This document shows, one piece after another, positions 5,646-11,817 of a DNA stretch of 11,817 nt; the stretch's first letter is position 1; each line of letters begins with the position of its first letter. This stretch comes from a bacterium (GTDB taxonomy: Bacteria; Patescibacteriota; Minisyncoccia; Minisyncoccales; UBA10102): positions 1 through 11,817 of the forward strand of contig JAUSJU010000004.1 of assembly GCA_030647175.1 (NCBI GenBank). Direction: 5' to 3'. A model generated the notes under the pieces. It was not told the origin of the DNA and ran no database searches. It worked only from the letters and a program-made list of their open reading frames with translations. The position numbers and the translations under genes were made by a program.

Positions 5646-6010
5646 TGGTGGAGGTGACGAGATTGAACTCGTGTCCAGGAATAGGAAGAATAAAGAGATT
5701 TCGCAAGCTCAGCCCGGTTCGGTAAAGAAATGAAGGTGGGAATCGGGCAAGACCCTCCATCTCTTGCGGCCCGTAATGGTTCAAAGGATCTTCCGGGCCG
5801 GGAAAGATCTATCAATCTCGGAGAATGACGCCTGATTCTGCTTACCGAGAATGGGCAGAGAGACGGCCTTCGCTGTTAGGCGTAGGCTAACTCCCTTTCG
5901 GGAGAAAAAATGTTGGCAGTTATTAGGTGCCTCCAGGGAGTTTTACGAGCTACCTGGAATACTCGGCTTGCACGCTTTATATCCGTTATCCTGTCAAAGC
6001 GAACACCCCC
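5646..6010 (-). ncRNA. ssrA: tmRNA (transfer-messenger RNA)
   Basis: Rescues stalled ribosomes by acting first as tRNA-Ala and then as mRNA for a degradation tag. On the minus strand the 5' end GGGGGUG (6010-6004) pairs with CACCUCC before ACCA (3' end 5646), a 7-bp acceptor stem with one G-U. A T-arm (ACGAG/CUCGU) carries UUCAAU. The tmRNA-specific core is present: UUGACAGG, then GCAAGCCGAG and CUCGUAAAACUCCCUGG, forming pseudoknot PK1. Further downstream a GAUCUU/AAGAUC hairpin lies in the pseudoknot region. Total length is 365 nt, in the normal range, and CCA is encoded. The resume codon is GCC at 5917-5915. It follows smpB by 22 bases on the same strand with no obvious -10 of its own, and no terminator separates it from infC, so 3' maturation must be nucleolytic. 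Confidence 0.95.
5876..5917 (-). other. tmRNA tag reading frame: ANIFSPERELAYA
   Basis: After CUAAUAACU, which resembles the AAUAGUC that sets the resume frame in E. coli, the frame GCC AAC ... GCC UAA gives 13 residues and stops at 5878-5876. With the tRNA-borne Ala the appended peptide would be AANIFSPERELAYA. The hydrophobic, Ala-ending C-terminus fits a proteolysis tag, but it ends LAYA and not the common LAA. A CUCCC-GAAA-GGGAG hairpin lies inside the frame (5904-5891). The other two frames give no short tag. Confidence 0.75.
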
Positions 6011-6032
6011 GTACAAGACAATCAAGCGTTAT

Positions 6033-6485
6033 CTATGCGTTTTGTTTGAATGCCCGCTCTATTTCCCGCCTAGTCTCCCTTTTCTTCAGCTCTTCTCTCT
6101 TGTCTTTCGTCTTTCTGCCTCGGGCTAATCCAAACTCGAGCTTGATTGTTCCGCGTTTGCCAGTATATACCTTTAAGGGGATTAACGTCAACCCTCCTTC
6201 TTTTGATTTTCCTGTAAGGTAGGAGATCTCGCGTTTCTGCAGCAAGAGCTTGCGCGACCTCTCTGAGTTGTAGGATTCGGGCGTATTCTTGGGCTGGTAC
6301 GGAGGAACGGTGGATCCTACGAGGAAAACCTCGTTTCCCTTGAATACGACGTATGAACCCTGCAACTGCATGCGCCCTAATTTGATGGATTTCACCTCTT
6401 GGCCCAGCAGAACGATGCCAGCATGGAATGTCTCCAGGATATCGTAGTCAAAATGCGCCTTTCGGTTTTCCGCTAAATTTGCCAT
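6033..6485 (-). CDS. smpB: SsrA-binding protein SmpB
   Basis: Binds the tRNA-like domain of tmRNA and carries it into the empty A site of stalled ribosomes. The 150 residues are the normal length. Seen: NRKAHFDYDILETFHAGIVL (7-26), GQEVKSIKLG (28-37), GSYVVFKGNEVFLVG (43-57), PPYQP, RKLLLQKREI, GLTLIPLKVY, and the C-terminal DKREELKKRETRREIERA, the basic tail that enters the mRNA channel. The start at 6485 is chosen because SmpB proteins begin just before NRKA; the frame is open further upstream but those residues would lie across argS. Its partner ssrA is immediately downstream. A -10-like TACAAT sits 6 bases before the ATG. Confidence 0.97.
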   Translation of the reverse strand: MANLAENRKAHFDYDILETFHAGIVLLGQEVKSIKLGRMQLQGSYVVFKGNEVFLVGSTVPPYQPKNTPESYNSERSRKLLLQKREISYLTGKSKEGGLTLIPLKVYTGKRGTIKLEFGLARGRKTKDKREELKKRETRREIERAFKQNA

Positions 6486-6491
6486 ACTGAC

Positions 6492-6497
6492 ATTGTA
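6492..6497 (-). promoter_or_regulatory. -10-like hexamer of smpB, 6 bases before ATG
   Basis: TACAAT on the minus strand, then GTCAGT, then ATG at 6485. The -35 position (17 bases upstream) reads TCGTCT, a poor match. It lies in the 21-base gap between smpB and the divergent argS. A leaderless smpB mRNA is implied, which would head smpB-ssrA-infC-rpmI-rplT. Confidence 0.45.
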
Positions 6498-6506
6498 GCT
6501 GAAACT

Positions 6507-8234
6507 ATGATGCAAGACGAGCTTGAAAAACTGCTCAGAGAAGCGATCCAAGGCATTACCGATGTCCGGCCTTTGCTTGAGCGCCCCCAGGAAGAAGGGC
6601 ATGGAGACTATTCAAGCAATATCGCCCTCGTTGTTGCCAAGCAGACAAAGCGTAATCCCAGAGAGGTTGCTCAAGAGATACTCTCTAAATTGCAGAAGCC
6701 CTCGTTCCTGGAAAAGGTGGAGGTGGCTGATCCCGGATTCTTGAACTTTTTTCTTTCTTCAAAATATCTCTTGAAGGAGATGGATCGGGTTATGAAAGAA
6801 AAGGATTCGTATGGAGCTTCCGCAGAACTCAAGGGACAGAAGATCATTCTGGAGTTCACCGACCCCAATCCTTTCAAGGAATTTCACGTGGGGCATATCT
6901 ACACCAATATCGTAGGGGAGTCGTTGAGTAAGCTCTTTGAGTTCCAGGGAGCCACAGTAAAGCGAGCGAATTACTACGGAGACGTGGGCATGCATGTTGC
7001 AAAAGCGATCTGGGGCATGCAGAAGAATATGCAAAAAGAAAAGATCTCACTTCAAGATCTTTCCCAGAGGAGCCTTAGGGAACGGGCGCGATTTCTTGGG
7101 GAGTCCTATGCACAAGGATCTTCCGCATTTGAGGAGGATGAGACGGCAAAAAAAGAGATCGCAAGTCTGAATGCAAAGATCTTCGCCAAGGACAAGGAAA
7201 TCAGCGACGTATACGAACAAGGGAAAACATGGTCTCTTGAATATTTTGAGACCCTCTACAAAAGACTGGGAACAGCATTTGATTTTTACTATGCAGAAAG
7301 CCAGGTGAGTGAACAAGGAAAGAAATTAGTGCTTGATGGGTTGAAGAAAGGGATTTTTGAAGAGAGCGAAGGAGCGGTCGTATTTCCCGGAGAGAAATAC
7401 GGGCTACATAAAAGAGTGTTCATTAATTCCCAAGGGCTTCCTACGTATGAGGCAAAGGAACTGGGATTGGCTCCCAAGAAGTACGAAGACTTCAAATACG
7501 ACAAGTCAATCATCATTACCGGCAACGAAGTCACAGAATATTTCAAGGTGCTGAAGGCTGCCCTTGCGTTGCTACACCCTTCATTGGCAGAGAAGACGTT
7601 CCATATAGGGCACGGGATGGTGGTGCTGCCTTCTGGCAAGATGTCCAGCCGCAAAGGGAATATCATACGAGCTCCCGAGTTTCTTGATGAAGTGAAAGAG
7701 AAAGTGCTGCTCATGCTGGAATCTTCCGAACATCCTCTGCCAGCAGAAGGCAGAGAAGAAGTTGCAGAAGCCATTGCTCTGGGAGCTGTAAAGTATTCTT
7801 TGCTCAAGGTGGGCGTAGGGAAAGATATCGTCTTTGATATGGAAAAGTCCTTGAGTCTTGCCGGAGACAGCGGCCCGTACCTGCAATACGCATACGCGAG
7901 GTGCAAGAGCATTCTGCGAAAAGCAGGAGAAGCGACATATAAAAAAGGACAATCATTCACGGATCTTTTTCCGGAAGAGGTATCGCTTCTGCGGACCCTC
8001 TCTCGGTTCCCGGAGGTGGCAAGAGAGGCGGCCGAGAAACAATTGCCAAGCCTGGTGTGTTCTTTCGCATTTACCCTCGCCAAGCAATACAGCGCGTTCT
8101 ACGACGCGCATTCTGTGATGGGGGCTGAAAGCCAAGAGAAGAAAGAGTTCCGGCTCTTGCTTACTACAGCTACGGCACAGGTTTTGAAAAACTCTCTCTC
8201 GCTTCTGGGCATCAGGATTTTGGAGCGGATGTGA
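6507..8234 (+). CDS. argS: Arginyl-tRNA synthetase
   Basis: Class I synthetase that charges tRNA-Arg. The 575 residues are full length. In order: N-terminal additional domain with GHGDYSSNIAL (31-41); catalytic domain with the HIGH motif HVGH (127-130) inside NPFKEFHVGHIYTN; NYYGDVGMHVAK (155-166); the KMSKS-type loop KMSSRKGN (378-385); then the DALR anticodon-binding domain opening with LQYAYARCKSILR and ending LLGIRILERM. Two adjacent ATGs (6507 and 6510) are possible starts. No SD precedes them, and the gap to the divergent smpB start is only 21 bases, so the promoter must overlap smpB sequence or the mRNA is nearly leaderless. The stop codon touches the promoter of the next gene. Confidence 0.98.
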   Translation: MMQDELEKLLREAIQGITDVRPLLERPQEEGHGDYSSNIALVVAKQTKRNPREVAQEILSKLQKPSFLEKVEVADPGFLNFFLSSKYLLKEMDRVMKEKDSYGASAELKGQKIILEFTDPNPFKEFHVGHIYTNIVGESLSKLFEFQGATVKRANYYGDVGMHVAKAIWGMQKNMQKEKISLQDLSQRSLRERARFLGESYAQGSSAFEEDETAKKEIASLNAKIFAKDKEISDVYEQGKTWSLEYFETLYKRLGTAFDFYYAESQVSEQGKKLVLDGLKKGIFEESEGAVVFPGEKYGLHKRVFINSQGLPTYEAKELGLAPKKYEDFKYDKSIIITGNEVTEYFKVLKAALALLHPSLAEKTFHIGHGMVVLPSGKMSSRKGNIIRAPEFLDEVKEKVLLMLESSEHPLPAEGREEVAEAIALGAVKYSLLKVGVGKDIVFDMEKSLSLAGDSGPYLQYAYARCKSILRKAGEATYKKGQSFTDLFPEEVSLLRTLSRFPEVAREAAEKQLPSLVCSFAFTLAKQYSAFYDAHSVMGAESQEKKEFRLLLTTATAQVLKNSLSLLGIRILERM

Positions 8235-8263
8235 TTGACAGGAGGCAAAACATCCTGTATATT
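8235..8263 (+). promoter_or_regulatory. Consensus promoter for the receiver-like gene
   Basis: TTGACA (8235-8240), exactly 17 bases, TATATT (8258-8263); predicted start near 8270, giving a leader of about 29 bases ending in a strong SD. It begins at the base after the argS stop codon. Confidence 0.85.
8238..8258. promoter_or_regulatory. Dyad within the promoter spacer, possible operator
   Basis: ACAGGA (8238-8243), 9 bases, TCCTGT (8253-8258): a perfect 6-base dyad overlapping the end of the -35 and the start of the -10. The position suits a repressor site. It could also be a weak hairpin at the end of argS, but no T-run follows. Confidence 0.35.
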
Positions 8264-8298
8264 ATGAAGCAGTAGCTTTATTCTCTAGGGAGGTTTTT

Positions 8299-8670
8299 GT
8301 GAAGAAAGTTTTTATCGTGGACGCGGGTCAGTGGGGGATGTTCAACAGAGCAAAAGGAGATTATAAAGACACCAACGAATTGCTCATCCGCATTCTTGAG
8401 AAAGAAGGAGAAGTCGCGGTAGAGGTCGTGAATGATGCTGAACTCGCCCTCCAAAAGATTGGATCTTCCGTCCCAGAGGAAGACACGACCCTCCTCTTCA
8501 CCACGAGAGGAATGTTTAGAGACGCTCAAGAGATCAAAGAACAGCATCCAGGTCTCAAGGTGGTGGTATACAGCGGACTTGCAGACGATCTTCCTCGGGA
8601 CAAGGGAGTTGTCGTATTGGAAAAAACTGCAGGAGATATAGAAGAGCTCAGGGAAGCGATCCTTGCATAG
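8299..8670 (+). CDS. Small degenerate receiver-like (pseudo-response-regulator) protein, function unknown
   Basis: Starts at GTG with AGGGAGG (8287-8293) 5 bases upstream, giving 123 residues. I do not recognise a named family. The strand order resembles a CheY-type receiver: a first strand KKVFIVDAG with Asp8; a strand TLLFTT (64-69) where the phospho-accepting Asp should end the third strand but Thr or Phe stands instead; KVVVYSG (87-93) with Ser92 at the conserved Thr/Ser position; VVVLEK (104-109) with Lys109 at the conserved Lys; and a final helix DIEELREAILA. If the fold is right, it cannot be phosphorylated in the usual way and would act by protein contact. No output domain and no kinase are nearby. 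It is monocistronic, with its own promoter and terminator. Confidence 0.6.
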   Translation: MKKVFIVDAGQWGMFNRAKGDYKDTNELLIRILEKEGEVAVEVVNDAELALQKIGSSVPEEDTTLLFTTRGMFRDAQEIKEQHPGLKVVVYSGLADDLPRDKGVVVLEKTAGDIEELREAILA

Positions 8671-8676
8671 CCAACG

Positions 8677-8701
8677 AGCAGAGATTCAATCTCTGCTTTT
8701 T
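8677..8701 (+). terminator. Intrinsic terminator after the receiver-like gene
   Basis: AGCAGAGA (8677-8684) pairs perfectly with TCTCTGCT (8690-8697) around loop TTCAA, followed by a T5 run (8697-8701). Confidence 0.92.
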
Positions 8702-8702
8702 A

Positions 8703-8731
8703 TTGAAAAAAGAAGCATAAAATGATAGGGT
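8703..8731 (+). promoter_or_regulatory. Promoter of ileS
   Basis: TTGAAA (8703-8708), 17 bases, TAGGGT (8726-8731), then 7 bases to the ATG at 8739. The -35 matches 5 of 6; the -10 keeps TA at the start and T at the end. The predicted start site falls at or beside the ATG, so ileS may be leaderless. AGGG inside the hexamer could alternatively be read as a weak SD. Confidence 0.5.
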
Positions 8732-8738
8732 AAAGATC

Positions 8739-11700
8739 ATGGAAACGAACTTTCCCGAGCTGGAAGAGAAGGTTTTAAAGTCCTGGAAAGAGAACCGCGC
8801 CTTTGAAAAGTCTTTGGAGAGGAGAAAAAACGCTCCTCGTTTTGTGTTCTACGAAGGTCCCCCTACAGCCAATGCGGGACCCGGATTCCACCATGTGCTT
8901 ACCCGTACGTTCAAAGACGTCGTGTGTAGGTACAAGACGATGCGGGGATTTTTTGTTCCGAGGCGGGCTGGATGGGATACCCATGGGCTTCCCGTGGAGC
9001 TTCAGATAGAGAAAAAACTGGGATTCAAATCCAAGAAAGATATTGAGAACTACGGCATTGCAAGGTTCAACGCAGAGTGCAAGCAGTCTGTCTGGGAGTT
9101 TAAGAAAGACTGGGAGAAGCTTACTGACCGCATCGGGTTCTGGATTGATATGAAGGACCCCTATATCACGTACACTCCTTCGTACATGCAGACCCTCTGG
9201 CACATCATCAAGACTCTTTGGGAAAAGAAGCTTTTGTACAAGGACTACAAGGTGGTTCCCTATTGCGCGAGGTGCGGGACCCCGCTTTCTTCCCATGAGT
9301 TAGCCCAGGGATACAAGACTGTCAAAGATCCTGCCGTCACCGTAAAGTTTGAGACCGAACTCAAAGGGCAGAGAGCATTTTTCCTTGCGTGGACCACAAC
9401 TCCCTGGTCGTTGCCGGCAGACGTTGCTCTGGCAGTGAACGCCCAGATGCCATACGTTCTCGCAGAGCAGAACGGGGTGCGATACATTCTTGCCAAAGAG
9501 CTTGTAGCAAACGTTCTTGGTGAACATGAGGTGATAGAAGAGTTCAAGGGCAAAGAACTCGTGGGTCTCAGCTACAAACCGCCTTTCTCTTTCGCGCGTA
9601 CTGAGAAAGGAAAGAAAGCCTGGGAGGTTGTGCATGCAGACTTCGTGTCCGTGAAAGAGGGCACCGGAGTGACGCATGAGGCGCCAGCATACGGAGTTGA
9701 CGACTTTGAGCTGGGCAAGAAGGAGAATCTTGCAATATTTCATCTTGTGGATGCAGAAGGGAAATTCACCAAAGAGGTTGTTCCCTGGAAAGGCATGTTT
9801 GTGAAAGACGCAGATCCCCTCATCATTGAAGACCTCAAGAAGAGAGGCCTGCTTTTCAGGGAAGAGCCGTATGAGCACGAGTATCCGTTCTGCTGGAGAT
9901 GTTCTACTCCTTTGCTGTACTACGCCATGGAGACATGGTTCGTTGATATGCAGAAGGTAAAGCAGGATCTTGTACAAAACAACAAGTTAGTGAACTGGGT
10001 TCCTTCCCACATACAGAAAGGCAGGATGGGTGAGTGGCTTGAAGAAGTGAAGGACTGGGCGTTTTCCCGGAAGAGATACTGGGGAACTCCTCTTCCTCTG
10101 TGGGAATGTTCCAAGTGCCATCACCAGGAGGCCGTAGGATCCGTAGAAGAGTTAAAGGGGAAAACCAAATCTTCCAATGCATACTTCATGCTCCGCCACG
10201 GTCATTCAGAGCGCCAGATCAATGACATCATGTCCTGCTGGCCGGAGAAAAAACCATTCAAGCTCACCCCGAAAGGGATTAAACAAATACAGGAGATTGC
10301 CAAGAAGCTGAAGAAAGAGAGGATAGATTACATTTTCTCCTCAGATCTTTTGAGGACCAAACAAACGGCTGACATCGTAGCGCAAGAACTTGGCTTGCAG
10401 GTTGTGTTTGATGAACGGCTTCGCGAAAATAATGTCGGAGACTTCAACGGAAAGCGGGTTGAGATGATCGGAAAGCTCTGGGCAAAGAAAGGGGAGACGG
10501 AGCTTGAGCACTACCTGAGAAGATTTACCGAGCCTTTCCCCGGAGGAGAAAGCTGGAGAGATCTGCAAGCCCGCATGTATGATTTTCTCAAGGATGTAGA
10601 CAAGAAGTATCAGAACAAGAAAATCTTAATCGTATCCCACGAAGCTTCTCTCACCATGCTGGAAGGAACAACCAGAGGGTTTTCCAGAGAAGAGATCGTT
10701 TCGTTCCGCAAGAAGAACAGGATGGGTACTGCGGAATTGCGCAAGCTTCCATTTGCCAGTCTTCCCTACAACGACCGCATGGAGCTGGATCTCCACCGGC
10801 CGTTCATTGACGCAGTAGAGTTTCCTTGCGCTCAATGCCAGAAAGGAATCATGAAACGCATATCAGACGTCGTTGACGTGTGGTTTGATTCTGGCGCCAT
10901 GCCTTTTGCTCAGAGCGGGTGGAGTTCAAGCAACAAGCCTCCTGCGCTTTTTCCTGCAGACTATATCGTAGAGGGAGTTGATCAGACGCGCGGATGGTTC
11001 TACACGCTCTTGGCGGTATCTACGCTTTTGGGATTCAAGAATCCATACAAGAACGTTTTAGTCTTGGGACATATCTTGGATGAAAAGGGAGAGAAGATGT
11101 CAAAGTCCAAAGGAAATACCGTGAACCCTTGGGATATGATCGCAAAGTATGGAGTAGACACCATCAGGTGGTATTTCTATACGGTAAGCCACCCCTGGGA
11201 CTCAAAACTCTTTTCCGAAAAGGATCTGCAAAACACGATGCGAAAGTTCACGCTCACGCTCTGGAACTGCCTTGTGTTCTACGAAACCTACAAGCCAAAA
11301 TCCCAGGTTACACGTTCCCTCAAACCTTCCCATGCCCTTGATACATGGATTCTTTCACGCCTTTCCACGACAATCCAGGCCATGACCAAATTGTTTGACG
11401 GGTATGATATTACGGGATCAGCACGGCTTCTTGAAGATTTTATCGTCCAAGACGTTTCTCTCTGGTACGTGAGAAGGTCGCGGACGCGTTTTCAGAACCC
11501 CTCTTCCCAGAAAGAGCTACAGGAAGCTTCCCAAACGCTTTCGTTCGTCCTTCAGTCAGCAGCCAAGCTTTTAGCTCCCTTCATGCCGTTCCTGTCAGAG
11601 CATGTGTATGCAAAGACCGGAGGGAAAGGGAGCGTGCACTGCCAGGACTGGATTGTCCCTCAGAAGAAATATATCCATGTAAAGCTGGAGCAAGATATGG

Positions 11701-11817
11701 CCTTGGTAAGATCTGTCGCTGCTCTCGCTCTTGCCGAAAGAGCAAGGGCAGGCATAAAAGTGCGCCAGCCCCTTTCTCGCCTCACTATTCAAAAACCTTT
11801 GCCAAAGCCATTGCTTG
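8739..11817 (+). CDS. ileS: Isoleucyl-tRNA synthetase (type 2), 3'-partial, with inserted histidine-phosphatase domain
   Basis: Charges tRNA-Ile. 1026 residues are in the window; the C-terminal end lies beyond it. In order: GPPTANAGPGFHHVLTR (40-56), where the HIGH signature reads GFHH (49-52); GWDTHGLPVE (78-87); first zinc half YCARCG (Cys176, Cys179); editing domain CP1 with WTTTPWSLPADVA and GTGVTHEAPAYG; second half FCWRC (Cys385, Cys388); SRKRYWGTPLPLW; CSKC (Cys457, Cys460); the inserted domain (about 480-676); LDLHRPFID; CAQC (Cys697, Cys700); DVWFDSGAMPFA (713-724); GVDQTRGWF; KMSKS (786-790); and the start of the anticodon-binding domain. Family resemblance is to Thermus-like and eukaryote-like type-2 enzymes, which are often mupirocin-tolerant. 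The frame is open throughout, so this is one gene and not a fusion artefact of two frames. Confidence 0.97.
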   Translation, partial: METNFPELEEKVLKSWKENRAFEKSLERRKNAPRFVFYEGPPTANAGPGFHHVLTRTFKDVVCRYKTMRGFFVPRRAGWDTHGLPVELQIEKKLGFKSKKDIENYGIARFNAECKQSVWEFKKDWEKLTDRIGFWIDMKDPYITYTPSYMQTLWHIIKTLWEKKLLYKDYKVVPYCARCGTPLSSHELAQGYKTVKDPAVTVKFETELKGQRAFFLAWTTTPWSLPADVALAVNAQMPYVLAEQNGVRYILAKELVANVLGEHEVIEEFKGKELVGLSYKPPFSFARTEKGKKAWEVVHADFVSVKEGTGVTHEAPAYGVDDFELGKKENLAIFHLVDAEGKFTKEVVPWKGMFVKDADPLIIEDLKKRGLLFREEPYEHEYPFCWRCSTPLLYYAMETWFVDMQKVKQDLVQNNKLVNWVPSHIQKGRMGEWLEEVKDWAFSRKRYWGTPLPLWECSKCHHQEAVGSVEELKGKTKSSNAYFMLRHGHSERQINDIMSCWPEKKPFKLTPKGIKQIQEIAKKLKKERIDYIFSSDLLRTKQTADIVAQELGLQVVFDERLRENNVGDFNGKRVEMIGKLWAKKGETELEHYLRRFTEPFPGGESWRDLQARMYDFLKDVDKKYQNKKILIVSHEASLTMLEGTTRGFSREEIVSFRKKNRMGTAELRKLPFASLPYNDRMELDLHRPFIDAVEFPCAQCQKGIMKRISDVVDVWFDSGAMPFAQSGWSSSNKPPALFPADYIVEGVDQTRGWFYTLLAVSTLLGFKNPYKNVLVLGHILDEKGEKMSKSKGNTVNPWDMIAKYGVDTIRWYFYTVSHPWDSKLFSEKDLQNTMRKFTLTLWNCLVFYETYKPKSQVTRSLKPSHALDTWILSRLSTTIQAMTKLFDGYDITGSARLLEDFIVQDVSLWYVRRSRTRFQNPSSQKELQEASQTLSFVLQSAAKLLAPFMPFLSEHVYAKTGGKGSVHCQDWIVPQKKYIHVKLEQDMALVRSVAALALAERARAGIKVRQPLSRLTIQKPLPKPLL
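10176..10766 (+). other. Histidine-phosphatase domain inserted within IleRS
   Basis: Residues about 480-676 of IleRS form a complete histidine-phosphatase (phosphoglycerate-mutase superfamily) domain. It opens with YFMLRHGHSE: Arg486, the phospho-accepting His487 and Gly488. Then come LTPKGIKQIQEIAKKL, IFSSDLLRTKQTADIV with the second Arg (539), LRENNVGDFNG with Glu563, FPGGESWRDLQAR, and ILIVSHEASL with the second His (634). All expected catalytic positions are filled. In Thermus-like IleRS the corresponding link between EELK and HRPYVD is only about 15 residues. It is in frame, with no start or stop signals around it. Substrate unknown. Confidence 0.9.

Noticed and set aside
5131..5784. Longer infC frame starting from an ATG at 5784
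   Set aside because: Its first 48 residues lie wholly within tmRNA sequence or its 5-base edge and have no IF-3 similarity; the IF-3 domain starts at INNQIR.
6033..6602. Longer smpB frame starting at 6602
   Set aside because: The extra 39 residues lie across the argS start and do not resemble SmpB, which begins just before NRKA; the start at 6485 is preferred.
7289..8083. 264-codon open frame antisense to argS
   Set aside because: A shadow of argS in another frame; no recognisable motifs and no initiation signals, while argS is certain.
9300..9977. 225-codon open frame antisense to ileS
   Set aside because: A shadow of the ileS coding sequence; the product is low-complexity in character and has no family features.
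10176..10766. A separate phosphatase gene inserted in ileS
   Set aside because: No stop precedes it, no stop follows it, and IleRS sequence resumes in the same frame; it is a domain, not a gene.
1..11817. CRISPR array, insertion sequence, prophage or toxin-antitoxin pair
   Set aside because: No regularly spaced repeats, transposase, integrase, terminal inverted repeats or toxin motifs were found on either strand.

Overview
The window looks like part of a small-genome bacterium of the Candidate Phyla Radiation (Patescibacteria), most likely Parcubacteria-like. This is an inference from compact gene content, several minimal or altered housekeeping proteins, and family resemblance; I could not run a placement. 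UGA is used as a normal stop (ends of the GreA-like, infC and argS genes), so the UGA-to-Gly code of Gracilibacteria and Absconditabacteria is excluded. Nothing in the window looks mobile, phage-derived or CRISPR-related. It is an informational and nucleotide-metabolism neighbourhood.

Region 1-1440 (+): a strong promoter drives a structured leader of about 160 nt that ends in an intrinsic terminator just before a GreA-family gene. A cytidine deaminase follows, behind a second stretch of competing hairpins and a strong Shine-Dalgarno sequence (SD). A perfect bidirectional terminator closes the region. Region 1439-2089 (-): an HD-domain nucleotide phosphohydrolase-like protein lacking one catalytic Glu. 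Region 2178-4582 (+): a tight unit of DNA polymerase X with a PHP exonuclease domain, an Ap4A-type Nudix hydrolase and a minimal alkyltransferase (MGMT) domain protein. The three genes overlap, the last two by about 150 bases.

Region 4579-6485 (-): a compact translation cluster, transcribed smpB, ssrA (tmRNA), infC, rpmI, rplT. The tmRNA is 365 nt and encodes the tag ANIFSPERELAYA. IF3 appears to begin only a few bases after the tmRNA CCA end and has no AUG, GUG or UUG start there; CUG or AUC is the likely start.

Region 6507-11817 (+): argS, then a short degenerate receiver-like protein with its own consensus promoter and terminator, then ileS, which runs off the end. The most striking feature is that this type-2 isoleucyl-tRNA synthetase carries a complete histidine-phosphatase (phosphoglycerate-mutase superfamily) domain of about 195 residues. 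It is inserted in frame between the two Cys pairs of a zinc site in the catalytic domain, and its catalytic residues look intact.

Several genes that head transcription units (polX, the HD gene, smpB, probably ileS) have a -10-like hexamer 6-7 bases before the ATG, which suggests leaderless mRNAs. Others (cytidine deaminase, the receiver-like gene) have strong SD sequences.
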